DNA of 64,000 nt from Pseudomonas sp. B21-056 (GTDB lineage: Bacteria > Pseudomonadota > Gammaproteobacteria > Pseudomonadales > Pseudomonadaceae), in NCBI RefSeq assembly GCF_026016325.1, contig NZ_CP087203.1, forward strand, positions 2,356,001-2,420,000, in the 5' to 3' direction. The notes under the pieces were generated by a model, which searched no databases, was not told the origin of the DNA, and saw nothing but the letters and a program-made list of their open reading frames with translations. Position numbers and translations under genes: made by a program. Every line of letters starts with the position of its first letter. The first letter of the stretch is position 1. Below are positions 43,646 through 53,393 of this stretch, piece by piece.

Positions 43646-46600
43646 ACGTCGAATACGCCGAGCTGCATTGCCTGTCGAATTTCAGTTTCCAACGGGGTGC
43701 CTCCAGTGCATTGGAACTGTGCCGCCGGGCCAGCCAACAGGGTTACCGGGCCCTGGCGATTACCGACGAGTGCACCTTGTCCGGCATCGTGCGGGCCTGG
43801 CAGGCGGCCAAGGAATTGAAGCTGCAGTTGATCGTCGGCAGCGAGATCCAGATCGAGAACGGTCCGAAACTGGTGCTGCTGGTGGAAAACCTCGAGGGCT
43901 ATCAAGCCTTGTGCCGGCTGATCACCCGTGCCCGCCGTCGCAGCGAGAAGGGCCGCTATCGCATCGTGCGGGAAGACTTCGACGAGACCTGGCCGGGGTT
44001 GTTGGCATTGTGGGTGCCCGATGGCAAGGACGGCGAAGAGCAGGGCCGCTGGCTTCAGTCGGTCTTCGCCGGGCGCCTGTGGTTGTCGGTCCAGTTGCAT
44101 TGCGGACAGGACGACCGGCGTCGCCTGGCCGACTTGTTGGCACTGGCGGACCGCCTGGCGCTACCTGCCGTCGCCACCGGCGATGTGCATATGCACGTGC
44201 GCGGCCGTCGCGCCTTGCAGGACACCATGACCGCCATCCGGCATCACGTCACGGTGGCCGAGGCCGGCCAGCGCCTGCACCCCAACGGCGAGCGCCATCT
44301 GCGCAGCCGTAAGGATCTGGCCGATCTCTACCCCCGCAGGTTGCTCGATGAAACCCTGGAGATCGCCCGGCGCTGTACCTTCGACCTGGGTCAGTTGCGC
44401 TATGAATACCCCCGTGAGTTGGTGCCCGAGGGGCACGATCCGGCATCGTGGCTGCGGGAACTGACCGAGCGGGGCCTGCGTGAGCGCTGGAAGAACGGCG
44501 TGGAGGAGCGGATCCGGCGGCAGATCAACACCGAGTTGGAGCTGATCGCCGAGCTTGGCTACGACAGCTACTTCCTCACCGTGCAGGACATCGTCAGCTT
44601 TGCCCGCAAGCGCAACATCCTTTGCCAGGGCCGTGGTTCGGCGGCCAACTCGGCGGTGTGTTATGCCCTGGGCATCACCGAAATCGACCCGAGCCGAACC
44701 AACCTGTTGTTCGAGCGCTTCCTATCCCGGGAGCGCAACGAGCCGCCGGACATCGACGTGGATTTTGAACATGAGCGCCGCGAAGAGGTGCTGCAATACG
44801 TCTTCCAGCGTTACAGTCGCCATCGTGCGGCATTGACGGCGGTGGTCAGCAGTTACCACGGTGCCGGGGCGGTGCGGGACGTCGCCAAGGCCCTGGGCCT
44901 GCCGCCGGATCAGGTCAACGCGTTGGCCGACTGTTGCGGTCGCTGGAGCGACGAGGCGCCGCCCGTGGAGCGTCTGCGCGAAGGCGGCTTCGACCCGGAC
45001 AGCCCGATCCTGCGTCGGGTGCTGAGCCTGACCCAGCAACTGATCGGCTTTCCCCAGCACCTGTCCCAGCACCCCGGCGGTTTTGTGATTTCCGAGCAAC
45101 CCCTGGACACCCTGGTGCCGGTGGAAAACGCCGCCATGGCCGAGCGCACCATTATCCAGTGGGACAAGGACGACCTGGATGCGGTCGGGCTGCTCAAGGT
45201 GGATATCCTGGCCCTGGGCATGCTCAGTGCGATCCGACGGTGTTTCGATCTGGTGCATCAGTATCGGGACCAGCGCTACACCTTGGCGACGATCCCCTCG
45301 GACGATTCGGCCACCTACGAAATGATCTCGCGTGCCGACACCATCGGCGTGTTCCAGATCGAATCACGGGCGCAGATGGCGATGTTGCCCCGGCTCAGGC
45401 CCAAGGATTTCTACGACCTGGTGATCGAAGTGGCGATCGTGCGACCGGGGCCGATCCAGGGCGGCATGGTGCATCCGTACCTGAAGCGGCGAAACAAAGA
45501 GGAGGAGGTCACCTACCCGTCGCAGAAGTTGGAGGCAGTGCTCGGGCGGACCCTGGGGATTCCGTTGTTCCAGGAGCAGGTGATGCAGATCGCCATTGTC
45601 GCCGCCGATTACACCCCGGGCGAGGCTGACCAGTTGCGCCGTTCCATGGCTGCCTGGAAACGTCACGGTGGGTTGGAGCCGCATCGGGAGCGTCTGGCGA
45701 AGGGGATGGAAAAAAATGGCTACACCCCCGAATTCGCCGCGCAGATCTTCGAGCAGATCAAGGGCTTCGGTAACTACGGCTTTCCCGAATCCCACGCCGC
45801 CAGCTTCGCCTTGCTGACCTACGCCAGCAGTTGGCTCAAATGTCACGAACCGGCGGCATTCACCTGTGCGCTGATCAACAGCTGGCCCATGGGTTTCTAC
45901 AGCCCGGACCAACTGCTGCAGGATGCCCGCCGCCATCAACTGCAGATCCGTCCGGTGGACGTGCGCGCCAGTGATTGGGATTGCAGTCTCGAACCCCTGG
46001 AAGGACGGCAACCGGCGATTCGCATGGGCTTGCGCCTGATCAAGGGTTTTCGCGAGGACGATGCCCGGCGTATCGAAACGGCTCGCCGGCAGCGGGCGTT
46101 CAGTGACGTGGCCGACCTGGGCGAGCGCGCGCAGCTCGATGCCCGGGCCCAGGAGCAATTGGCCGATGCCGGGGCCTTGCGCGGCCTGGCCGGCGATCGC
46201 CATCGCGCTCGTTGGGAAGTGGCCGGCGTGCAAAAACAACTGGGTCTGTTTGCCGGTCTGCCCAGTCAGGAAGAGCCGCCGGTGAACCTGCCCAAACCTT
46301 CGCTGGGGGAAGACCTGTTCGCCGACTACGCCACCCTCGGCACGACACTGGGCCCTCATCCGCTGGCTTTGTTGCGCCCTGAACTGCGCGCCCGGCGCTG
46401 TCGCAGCTCCCGGGAGTTGCAGGAGGTGGAGCATGGCCGCAACGTCAGCGTTGCCGGGCTGGTCACCGGTCGCCAACGCCCGGGCACGGCCAGTGGTGTG
46501 ACCTTCGTCACCCTGGAAGATGAGTTCGGCAACCTCAACGTGGTGGTCTGGCGCGACCTGGCGGAGCGCCAACGCAAAGTTCTGGTGGGCTCGCAGTTGC

Positions 46601-46719
46601 TTCGGGTCGACGGTCGCTGGGAAAGCGTCGGCGAGGTCCGCCACCTGATCGCCGGACGCTTGAGCGACCTGACCGAATTGCTGGCGGGCATTCACGTGCA
46701 AAGCCGCGATTTCCGCTGA
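43642..46719 (+). CDS. dnaE2: Error-prone DNA polymerase DnaE2
   Basis: 1025-residue C-family polymerase alpha-subunit paralogue. An N-terminal PHP domain ([29 protein letters not shown]) is followed by the polymerase core ([17 protein letters not shown] and [16 protein letters not shown] with the catalytic aspartates), a tandem HhH region and a C-terminal OB fold ([19 protein letters not shown]). It is shorter than DnaE1 and lacks the tau-binding tail, as usual. It carries out mutagenic lesion bypass with ImuA and ImuB under LexA2 control. Confidence 0.96.
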   Translation: MNVEYAELHCLSNFSFQRGASSALELCRRASQQGYRALAITDECTLSGIVRAWQAAKELKLQLIVGSEIQIENGPKLVLLVENLEGYQALCRLITRARRRSEKGRYRIVREDFDETWPGLLALWVPDGKDGEEQGRWLQSVFAGRLWLSVQLHCGQDDRRRLADLLALADRLALPAVATGDVHMHVRGRRALQDTMTAIRHHVTVAEAGQRLHPNGERHLRSRKDLADLYPRRLLDETLEIARRCTFDLGQLRYEYPRELVPEGHDPASWLRELTERGLRERWKNGVEERIRRQINTELELIAELGYDSYFLTVQDIVSFARKRNILCQGRGSAANSAVCYALGITEIDPSRTNLLFERFLSRERNEPPDIDVDFEHERREEVLQYVFQRYSRHRAALTAVVSSYHGAGAVRDVAKALGLPPDQVNALADCCGRWSDEAPPVERLREGGFDPDSPILRRVLSLTQQLIGFPQHLSQHPGGFVISEQPLDTLVPVENAAMAERTIIQWDKDDLDAVGLLKVDILALGMLSAIRRCFDLVHQYRDQRYTLATIPSDDSATYEMISRADTIGVFQIESRAQMAMLPRLRPKDFYDLVIEVAIVRPGPIQGGMVHPYLKRRNKEEEVTYPSQKLEAVLGRTLGIPLFQEQVMQIAIVAADYTPGEADQLRRSMAAWKRHGGLEPHRERLAKGMEKNGYTPEFAAQIFEQIKGFGNYGFPESHAASFALLTYASSWLKCHEPAAFTCALINSWPMGFYSPDQLLQDARRHQLQIRPVDVRASDWDCSLEPLEGRQPAIRMGLRLIKGFREDDARRIETARRQRAFSDVADLGERAQLDARAQEQLADAGALRGLAGDRHRARWEVAGVQKQLGLFAGLPSQEEPPVNLPKPSLGEDLFADYATLGTTLGPHPLALLRPELRARRCRSSRELQEVEHGRNVSVAGLVTGRQRPGTASGVTFVTLEDEFGNLNVVVWRDLAERQRKVLVGSQLLRVDGRWESVGEVRHLIAGRLSDLTELLAGIHVQSRDFR

Positions 46720-46745
46720 CATTGATGCCGTATCACAGCAAATCC

Positions 46746-46878
46746 TGTGGCGAGGGGATTTATCCCCGCTGGGCTGCGAAGCGGCCCCAACTCTGTCACC
46801 TCAATCAACCTGACACACTGGTGTGTCAGGTTTTTGGGACTGCTGCGCAGTCCAGCGGGGATAAATCCCCTCGCCACA
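46746..46878. repeat. Palindromic repeat family B
   Basis: TGTGGCGAGGGGATTTATCC plus CCGCTGGGCTGCGAAGCGGC on the left and GACTGCTGCGCAGTCCAGCG plus GGGATAAATCCCCTCGCCAC on the right. A separate perfect hairpin sits in its centre (46809-46830). The 46720-47024 gap shows no gene. Confidence 0.9.
46809..46835 (+). terminator. Hairpin with T-tract after dnaE2
   Basis: CCTGACACACT/GGTGTGTCAGG is a perfect 22-base palindrome followed by TTTTT, inside the family B repeat 90 bases after dnaE2. It is a likely terminator of the lexA2 operon. Confidence 0.8.
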
Positions 46879-47024
46879 GGGACTTTGTTTGGGGCCGGGA
46901 CCATGCGGACGACTTCGTGACTTGCCCATGAAACCAAACGCAACCGCAGCGCTCGAAGCTCTGAGCACAAGGGACTCGTGTCAGGCCGATTCCCAGCTGG
47001 CATATCGAGGTTCACAGTCATCCC

Positions 47025-49136
47025 ATGCAGTTCTTGTCGCAAAAACACGGGTGCCTCGGTTGGGGTGGTGAAATGGCCGGGCGTATCCGGACCTTTGACT
47101 GGAGCCAGACCGAGCTGGGCGCTCTCGAACACTGGTCCGCCAGCTTGCGCAGCGCTGTGCAATTGCTGCTGGCGTCGCCTCTGCCGATGGTGATGTTGTG
47201 GGGCCGCCAGGGCTTCATGATCTACAACGACGCCTATGCCGAGTTCGCCGGTGGCCGCCATCCCTACCTGCTGGGGTGTGCGGTGGAGTTGGGCTGGCCG
47301 GAAGTGGCCGATTTCAATCGTCACGTACTGGACGTCTGCCTGGCCGGCGGCACCTTGTCCTATCGCAACAAAGAGCTGGTGCTGCTGCGCGATGGCAAAC
47401 CCGAAGACGTGTGGATGGACCTCTATTACAGCCCTGTACCCGGTGAGGACCAGTCACCCGCCGGCGTGTTGGCGGTTGTGGTGGAAACCACTGAACATGT
47501 GCTGACCGAGCGGGCCCGACAAGCGGCCGAACGCAGTTATCGCGCCGTCAATGAACGTATCCAGTTGGCGCTTTCGGCCGGGCCGTTGCTCGGCTCGTTC
47601 GTCTGGGATGTCCAGGCCGACGTGCTCTCCGGTGATGAGCGTTTCGCCCGTAGCTTCAACTATCCGCCGGATTGTTCGCTGGACGCACTGCCCATCGAAG
47701 TTGCCCGCCAGAGCATCCACCCGGATGACCGGGATGAGCTGGACCAGCGGGTCGAACTGACCTTGCGCACCGGTGCACCTTACAGTGCTGAATACCGGAT
47801 ACGCCGCCAGGACGGTGATTACCTCTGGGTGCTCGCCAGCGGTCGATGTGAATTCGACGTGTTGGGCAAGCCCCTGCGTTTCCCCGGCGTGCTGATCGAC
47901 ATCAACGAGCGCAAGACCGCCGAAGCCTCGCTGCTCAAGTTCACCCGGGACCTGGAACGGCGGGTGGCTGACGAGGTGCAAGCGCGGCTGACAGCCGAAG
48001 AACAGTTGCGCCAGTCACAGAAGCTCGAGGCCATTGGTGGCCTCACCGGCGGCGTGGCCCATGACTTCAACAACCTGCTGCAGGTGATTGCCGGCAACCT
48101 GCACTTGCTGGCTCGCCGCGAACCGGACAACGTCAACGTGCAACGCCGGGTCGGCGCCGCCATCGAAGCCGTGGAGCGCGGCGCCAAGCTGTCCACGCAA
48201 CTGCTGGCCTTTGCCCGGCGTCAACCGTTGACACCCGCGGTCTACAATCCGCGGCGCATCTACGACGATCTGGTCGAGTTGCTGCAACGGACCCTGGGCG
48301 AAACCATCCAGATTGAAGTGGCTTTGCCCGATGCGCCCTGGTGCATCCACGTCGATCGCAATCAGCTGGAAAACGCGCTGTTGAACCTGGCGATCAATGC
48401 GCGCGATGCCATGGGCGGCGAAGGCACCATTCGCATGATTGGCGAAAACATCGTGCTCGACGAAGCGTCCTGCGCTGGCAAAGACATCCCACCGGGCGAC
48501 TATGTACGACTGTCGGTGATCGACCGCGGCGCCGGCATGTCGCCCGATATCCTGAACCAGGTCTTCGAGCCGTTTTTCACCACCAAGACCGAAGGTCAGG
48601 GCACGGGGCTGGGGCTGAGCATGGTGTTCGGTTTCGTCAAGCAGAGTGGCGGCCATATCGAGATTGCCAGTGACCTGGGCGAGGGTACGCGGGCGCACAT
48701 GTATTTTCCTCGCAGCCACCAGGCCGAAACCGCAGAAGAAGTCCAACGCCCACCGCTTCACCCTGGCGGGCAGGAGACGATTCTGGTGGTGGAAGACAAT
48801 GACGCGGTGCGCAGCGCCTCGGTGGAACTGCTGGAACAGTCCGGTTACCGCACCCTGACCGCTGGCAACGGCGATGCGGCCATGCAACTGCTGCTCGACG
48901 GCGCGTCGGTGGACCTGATCTTCAGCGACGTGGTCATGCCGGGCCTGATCAAGAGTTCCGACTTGGCGGCCTGGGCGAAAATACAGGTCCCGCCGGTGCC
49001 GGTGCTGTTCACCTCCGGCCATACCCGGGACATCATTTCCCAGAATCACCAGCTGAGCCCCGACACCCATTTGTTGAGCAAACCCTATGGCCCCGAGGCG
49101 CTGACCGCCATGGTCAGGTCGGTGCTGGGCGGGTGA
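47025..49136 (+). CDS. Hybrid sensor histidine kinase (PAS-PAS-HisKA-HATPase-REC)
   Basis: 703 residues. The N-terminal PAS-like region (residues ~15-155, FDWSQTELGALEHWSASLRS) is followed by a second PAS_3 domain (~180-300, IHPDDRDELDQRV). The H-box has His346 in GGVAHDFNNLLQVIAGN. The ATPase N and G boxes are NLAINARDAMGG and GQGTGLGLSMVFGFVKQSGG. The C-terminal receiver has Asp635 in DLIFSDVVMPG. There are no membrane helices, so it is cytoplasmic. The start is the first ATG in frame with the conserved N-terminus; no ribosome binding site is obvious. The output partner is unknown. Confidence 0.9.
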   Translation: MQFLSQKHGCLGWGGEMAGRIRTFDWSQTELGALEHWSASLRSAVQLLLASPLPMVMLWGRQGFMIYNDAYAEFAGGRHPYLLGCAVELGWPEVADFNRHVLDVCLAGGTLSYRNKELVLLRDGKPEDVWMDLYYSPVPGEDQSPAGVLAVVVETTEHVLTERARQAAERSYRAVNERIQLALSAGPLLGSFVWDVQADVLSGDERFARSFNYPPDCSLDALPIEVARQSIHPDDRDELDQRVELTLRTGAPYSAEYRIRRQDGDYLWVLASGRCEFDVLGKPLRFPGVLIDINERKTAEASLLKFTRDLERRVADEVQARLTAEEQLRQSQKLEAIGGLTGGVAHDFNNLLQVIAGNLHLLARREPDNVNVQRRVGAAIEAVERGAKLSTQLLAFARRQPLTPAVYNPRRIYDDLVELLQRTLGETIQIEVALPDAPWCIHVDRNQLENALLNLAINARDAMGGEGTIRMIGENIVLDEASCAGKDIPPGDYVRLSVIDRGAGMSPDILNQVFEPFFTTKTEGQGTGLGLSMVFGFVKQSGGHIEIASDLGEGTRAHMYFPRSHQAETAEEVQRPPLHPGGQETILVVEDNDAVRSASVELLEQSGYRTLTAGNGDAAMQLLLDGASVDLIFSDVVMPGLIKSSDLAAWAKIQVPPVPVLFTSGHTRDIISQNHQLSPDTHLLSKPYGPEALTAMVRSVLGG

Positions 49137-49229
49137 TCGGCCCGGCAAACAAATGGAACCGAAACCGTTGCCACACCTTCGAACAGTCAAGGTCGGTCAT
49201 CAACCGGCCCTGTCATGAATGAGGTGTTT

Positions 49230-49505
49230 ATGAACGACGATCCTGCACACACTCAGCCACAAGACCAGGCACCCACGCCGCGCAACGACCCGGCCATCGA
49301 TCCCCAGGTCCAGTCGACGCCACCGACCGCCCAACCCGTCAGCCCCGCCGGGACCGACCAGGCCCAGAGCGCCGCCAGCGAGGTCGACCAGAAGAACCAT
49401 CACCAGGACAATGACAACACCTTCAGCCCGGGCTTCAAGCCAGACCCGGATAGGCCTGAGTCCGATGAGAGCACGGATGCGGATATCGATACTGATGGTG
49501 GCTAA
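49230..49505 (+). CDS. Small disordered acidic protein, unknown function
   Basis: 91 residues, rich in Pro, Asp, Gln, Thr and Ser (MNDDPAHTQPQDQAPTPRND...DESTDADIDTDGG) with no hydrophobic core, so probably disordered. The preferred start is ATG 49230 with GAGG five bases upstream; ATG 49215 would add five residues without a site. A hairpin (GCCCGAC/GTCGGGC, 49516-49535) follows and may terminate it. No family is recognised. Confidence 0.7.
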   Translation: MNDDPAHTQPQDQAPTPRNDPAIDPQVQSTPPTAQPVSPAGTDQAQSAASEVDQKNHHQDNDNTFSPGFKPDPDRPESDESTDADIDTDGG

Positions 49506-49515
49506 TCAATAAAAA

Positions 49516-49540
49516 GCCCGACTCAATGGTCGGGCCTTCC
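49516..49540 (+). terminator. Probable terminator
   Basis: GCCCGAC, a six-base loop and GTCGGGC, preceded by AAAAA and followed by CTTCC; the T-tract is weak. Confidence 0.55.
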
Positions 49541-49547
49541 GTACAAA

Positions 49548-49647
49548 ATCGTTCCCACGCTCGGCGTGGGAATGCAGCCAAGGACGCTCCGCGTCCCAAA
49601 GAGCGCCGAACGCAGAGCATCCGTTGAGGCATTCCCACGCAGAGCGT
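49548..49647. repeat. Family D repeat, left part, interrupted by IS copy 1
   Basis: ATCGTTCCCACGCTCGGCGT through CATTCCCACGCAGAGCGT. The element resumes after the insertion sequence at 50936 and ends GGGAACGATC at 50956. The last 11 bases (49637-49647) are the target duplication. Confidence 0.9.
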
Positions 49648-50935
49648 CACTAGTGTCCGGTAAAAACTGAAGGGGGAGCTTGCTCCCCCTTGCTGTACCT
49701 GCCTTTGAGCGATACTCGGCTTTTTCAGACTCGATTCCGGCTATGTTCAGCAGCACTCGCTTTTCACAAATGCTCCAAGCACTCCCTCATCAGTTGTTCA
49801 AAAATGCAGTCAAACGCTGTGGCGCTGATCGTTATGCCAAGCAATTCAGCTCTTGGGATCTGCTCGTCACGCTGATCTTTGGTCAGATAACACAAGCCAG
49901 CAGCCTGCGCGCCTTGGCGACAGCATCGCAATCGCTGGAACCTCACCATTATCATCTCAACGCTCGCAGCATGGTTCGCTCAACGCTTTGTGATGCCTTG
50001 AGCAAACGCAGTTCAGAGCCTTTTCGGCTGGCCTGCGAGCACTTGCTGCAGGGCGTTGGCCGCAAGCAGCGCAAGTCCCTGGAAGCGATGGTCACGCTGA
50101 TCGACTCGACCTCAATCACCTTGCGCGGTCCCGGCTTCGACGACTGGACCGCTGCGACGAAAACCCGCATAACACAAGGCCTGAAGGTGCATGTGGCAAT
50201 TGATCCACGACAAACAGCACCCACTTACGTGAACATCACTGCCGCCAACGTCAATGACCTGAGTGACGCCCTGACCATGCCGCTTGAAGCAGGCATCACG
50301 TACGTTTTCGACAAGGGATACTGCGATTACAACTGGTGGCACCAGATTGATCAGGTGGGGGCGTTCTTCGTCACACGACTCAAAAAAAATGCCAATGTGA
50401 ATCACGTAGAGGATCTGAACAGAGGGGAAAATGCCGACTTCATAGAGTCGGACGAAGCCGTGCGATTTGGCAAAAAACACCTGAATACACGACGGTTAAA
50501 TCACTATCACGACCAAACCGTACGTCGGGTCCAGGTTCGTCGAGATGATCACGAAACGCCGCTGATCCTGGTGACTAATGATTTTTCACGCTCAGCTGAA
50601 GAAATTGCCGACCTGTACAAGCAGCGCTGGCAGATCGAGTTGTTCTTCAAGTGGATCAAGCAAAAACTCAAGCTCAAACGGTACTTCGGATTCTCTGAAA
50701 ACGCGGTGCGTCTACAAATCTACAGCGCGCTGATCACATACCTTTTGCTGCTCCTGTATCAACAACGCTCGGCCTGCTCAGACTCACTTTCAAACTTCAC
50801 TATCCGGCTGGCTCATAGCTTGTTTGAGCGCCCGCTCAGCGACACACACCGCGGATATCGAAGGCAAGAACGAACAGAGCTGAAGGCTGCCCAGGGTAGC
50901 CTTCAGCTATGAAAAGGTTTTACCGGACACTAGTG
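49648..50935 (+). mobile_element. IS4-family insertion sequence, copy 1
   Basis: 1288-bp element bounded by 18-bp perfect terminal inverted repeats CACTAGTGTCCGGTAAAA and flanked by an exact 11-bp target duplication ACGCAGAGCGT (49637-49647 and 50936-50946). A perfect hairpin AGGGGGAGC/GCTCCCCCT (49671-49690) lies before the transposase, and another (GCTGAAGGCT/AGCCTTCAGC, 50879-50907) spans its end; both may block transcription passing through. The element interrupts a family D palindrome. A second copy of equal length lies inverted at 55404-56691. Confidence 0.95.
49743..50912 (+). CDS. IS4-family transposase, copy 1
   Basis: 389-residue DDE transposase with an N-terminal DUF4372-type region (FSQMLQALPHQLFKNAVKRC). 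Catalytic residues are Asp121 (LIDSTSI), Asp190 (VFDKGYCDY) and Glu299, within the Y-x2-R-x3-E-x6-K signature of IS4 (YKQRWQIELFFKWIK). ATG 49743 is preferred over a TTG at 49680 that lies within the end hairpin. The protein is identical to that of copy 2, so both elements look recent and potentially active. Confidence 0.93.
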   Translation: MFSSTRFSQMLQALPHQLFKNAVKRCGADRYAKQFSSWDLLVTLIFGQITQASSLRALATASQSLEPHHYHLNARSMVRSTLCDALSKRSSEPFRLACEHLLQGVGRKQRKSLEAMVTLIDSTSITLRGPGFDDWTAATKTRITQGLKVHVAIDPRQTAPTYVNITAANVNDLSDALTMPLEAGITYVFDKGYCDYNWWHQIDQVGAFFVTRLKKNANVNHVEDLNRGENADFIESDEAVRFGKKHLNTRRLNHYHDQTVRRVQVRRDDHETPLILVTNDFSRSAEEIADLYKQRWQIELFFKWIKQKLKLKRYFGFSENAVRLQIYSALITYLLLLLYQQRSACSDSLSNFTIRLAHSLFERPLSDTHRGYRRQERTELKAAQGSLQL

Positions 50936-50977
50936 ACGCAGAGCGTGGGAACGATCGCTCAACGCAGCTGGGGACGG

Positions 50978-51499
50978 TTACTTGCTGGGATGAGCAGCCT
51001 GAAGCTTCTTGGCTGCGTCCAGGTGATGCTGCAGGTCCGGCAGCATTTTCTGGGCGAAGGCCTTCAGTTCGGTGTTACCGGCTTTCTTGTCGTCCGTCAC
51101 GGTCTCGGCTTCTTTCTTGAACAGGGCGATGGTTTCTTCGTGGGCCTTGACCTGGTTGTTGGCGTAGGCCGCATCGAAGGATTCATCCCGCATGTCGAGA
51201 ATCTTGGCTTTCGCCTTCTTCACCAGGGTGGTTTCGTCCGGCACTTCGATGTCATGTTTCTTCGCCAGGGACATCAGCTCCTGGTTCGCCTTGGTGTGGT
51301 CGGTGATCATCTTGTTGGCGAACTCCTTGACGTCCGCCGAAGCGCTTTTTTCCAGCGCCAGTTTGCTGGTCTCGATTTCCGCAATGCCACCGGCCGCCGC
51401 GTTGTCGACGAAGTCGTTGGAAGTCGCGGCCCAGGCCATGCCCATGCTGGTGCTCAGGGCCACTGCCAGGCCGAGTTGACGCAGGGTAAATCCGTCCAT
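50978..51499 (-). CDS. DUF4142 periplasmic protein
   Basis: 173 residues with a Sec signal peptide (LGLAVALSTSMGMAWA, cleavage near residue 25). A DUF4142 four-helix ferritin-like domain follows: NDFVDNAAAGGIAEIETSKL, KMITDHTKANQEL, KAHEETIALF and LPDLQHHLDAAKKL. The pattern of spaced Glu/His resembles metal-site bundles, but a metal is not proven. The ATG at 51499 is preceded by AGACTCACC; the frame extends 15 codons upstream. Its 3' end lies just 22 bases from the family D repeat that carries the insertion sequence. Confidence 0.9.
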   Translation of the reverse strand: MDGFTLRQLGLAVALSTSMGMAWAATSNDFVDNAAAGGIAEIETSKLALEKSASADVKEFANKMITDHTKANQELMSLAKKHDIEVPDETTLVKKAKAKILDMRDESFDAAYANNQVKAHEETIALFKKEAETVTDDKKAGNTELKAFAQKMLPDLQHHLDAAKKLQAAHPSK

Positions 51500-51716
51500 T
51501 GGTGAGTCTCCATGCAGGTTGTACAAAGCGATTCTTGTGGTCACTGATCAATGGAGAGCGGCGTGCGGGCAAAGGTTTGATCCAATGGTGGGCCGTTGCG
51601 ACGAACGGTCACCGCTGGTCGGATTGACGGTCGACAGAACCCCATCGGCGAGGCCATCCTGATGGTCGAGCGCCCTCAAAGGCGCCTGCCATCGATCCAC
51701 CAAAAGGAGGTGTTCC

Positions 51717-51953
51717 ATGCCGGTGTCCCATGATCTGTACCAGGATCTCCAGTGCGACAAAGACCACATCCAGCAAAAGCGCAGCGAGAATCCAAGACTC
51801 AACTCGCTCCTTCTCAAATACTCCCAACTTGATGCCGAAGTGGTAGACGCCGAAAAGCCGACGTCCCCCGCACTGTCCGACACTGCCTTGGAGACGCTCA
51901 AGAAGAAGCGATTGCAGGTCAAGGACGAGATCAATGAGCATTTGCAGAAATAA
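51717..51953 (+). CDS. YdcH/DUF465-like small protein
   Basis: 78 residues, highly helical and charged (HDLYQDLQCDKDHIQQKRSE, then DTALETLKKKRLQVKDEINE), as in the DUF465/YdcH family of short coiled-coil proteins. It has an ideal AAGGAGGTG ribosome binding site. It stands alone between the DUF4142 gene and a convergent LysR gene. The function is unknown. Confidence 0.85.
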   Translation: MPVSHDLYQDLQCDKDHIQQKRSENPRLNSLLLKYSQLDAEVVDAEKPTSPALSDTALETLKKKRLQVKDEINEHLQK

Positions 51954-52040
51954 CCTGGTGGCGCGGCGGGGGGATTCAGCGAAACGTCGCACCGCCCTGT
52001 TGGGCCGCGAAGCGGCCCTCCCGCTCTCTAGCCGAATGCA

Positions 52041-52904
52041 TCAACTCAGCGGATCCCAGCGCTGGGACCAGTCGCTGCCGCTCCTGACGATTGTCCGCAA
52101 CACCTCGAACGCCTGTTGCAACGCCGCCGAATCCCGGTCCCGGGAGTAGACCAGGTAAGTCGGGTAGTTGAACTCCGGCGCCTTGGGCACCCGTTCCAGG
52201 ATGCCGCTGTCCAGGTAGCTCTGCACGACGCGCGTACGGAAGTAGCCGCTGCCGCCGTTTTCCAGGATGTACTGCAAGGCCAGGGGGCCGAGGTTGAAGG
52301 TGACGGCCGCCTTGGCCTTGTCCGGCAGGGCGGTGTCGTGCTGGCGACGGAAATCGGCGCTCCAGTCGATGTACACGTAGGGTTCTGGGCAACTGGTCAG
52401 ACGCACCAGGATCAATTTCTCTTCCAGCAACTGCTCCACCTGCAGTCGCGGCCAGTATTCGGGTTGATACACCACCGCGGCATCCAGCAAGCCCAGCTCC
52501 AACTGTTGCAGCAGTTTCTCGCCGTCGCGGATGTCCATGCGCAAGGCATGGCCGGGGATCTGCTGGCGCAGTTCACGGGCCCAACTGAGCATCAAGGGGT
52601 TGCACAGGCTGACCTCGCCACCGATGTGCAGGACATTGCGATAGCCCTCGGGCAAAGGCAGGTCCCGACGGGCTGCTTCCCAGGTCTGCACGAGCTGATT
52701 GGCGTAGACGACAAAGGCTTCGCCGTCGCTGGTCAGTCGCGCACCGGCACGGTTGCGCACGAACAGCGCGCAGCCGAGCTGGCTTTCGAGCTTCTGTACG
52801 CGAGCGGTAATCGCCGTCTGGGTGACGTGCAATTTGTCGGCCGCCGCAGCGAGGCTGCCATGGCGGACAATTTCCAGGAAGGTGCGGGCGAGGTCGATGT
52901 CCAT
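52041..52904 (-). CDS. LysR-family regulator
   Basis: 287-residue LysR regulator. The DNA-binding region is MDIDLARTFLEIVRHGSLAA through LHVTQTAITARVQKLESQLG, followed by the substrate-binding-like domain (VLHIGGEVSLCNPLMLSWAR). The next gene on the same strand is SCP2, 119 bases upstream behind a terminator. No divergent target is adjacent, so the regulon cannot be read from context. Confidence 0.9.
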   Translation of the reverse strand: MDIDLARTFLEIVRHGSLAAAADKLHVTQTAITARVQKLESQLGCALFVRNRAGARLTSDGEAFVVYANQLVQTWEAARRDLPLPEGYRNVLHIGGEVSLCNPLMLSWARELRQQIPGHALRMDIRDGEKLLQQLELGLLDAAVVYQPEYWPRLQVEQLLEEKLILVRLTSCPEPYVYIDWSADFRRQHDTALPDKAKAAVTFNLGPLALQYILENGGSGYFRTRVVQSYLDSGILERVPKAPEFNYPTYLVYSRDRDSAALQQAFEVLRTIVRSGSDWSQRWDPLS

Positions 52905-52954
52905 GGGCGGGCCGGTGGGGAGGGCGGGAGTGAAAGAGTTGCCAAGCCTGCCCG

Positions 52955-52989
52955 AAAAACACGAATCCCGCCACGGGGGCGGGATTCGT
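52955..52989 (-). terminator. Terminator of the SCP2 gene
   Basis: On the minus strand ACGAATCCCGCC, a short loop and GGCGGGATTCGT are followed by GTTTTT, 34 bases after the SCP2 stop. Confidence 0.88.
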
Positions 52990-53023
52990 TACAGCCGAGG
53001 GCACCCGGGAAGGGTGCGCAGGC

Positions 53024-53341
53024 TCAGGCCGGGAACAGCTCGGAGAGCTTCATCGACAGCATCATGTCGCCTTCGACACGCAGTTTGCCGCCCATGAACG
53101 CTTGCATGCCGTCGGTTTCACCGCTGACGATGCCCTTGAGGGTGTCGCTGTCCATCACCAGTGTGCAGTTGGCGTCGGCATTTTCGCCTTCCTGCAATTC
53201 ACAGGTGCCGTCCTTGACGATCAGGGCGTATTGCTTGTCTTCGTCGGTGATGTTGAAACCGAATACCAGGTCCAGGCCGGCAGCGGCGGCTGGATTGAAT
53301 TTTTCTTTCATCTTTTGTACGGCGTCGACTACGGAGGTCAT
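53024..53341 (-). CDS. SCP2 sterol-binding domain protein
   Basis: 105-residue single-domain SCP2 protein: LDLVFGFNITDEDKQYALIV, then DGTCELQEGENADANCTLVM, then GGKLRVEGDMMLSMKLSELF. The family forms a hydrophobic lipid-binding cavity. It lies downstream of the phosphatase gene on the same strand (52 bases), a pairing common in pseudomonads. The physiological lipid is unknown. Confidence 0.92.
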   Translation of the reverse strand: MTSVVDAVQKMKEKFNPAAAAGLDLVFGFNITDEDKQYALIVKDGTCELQEGENADANCTLVMDSDTLKGIVSGETDGMQAFMGGKLRVEGDMMLSMKLSELFPA

Positions 53342-53393
53342 GGTTTCGATCCTTATCGGGTTGGATACAGCAAGGGTCTACGGTAATTCGGCC

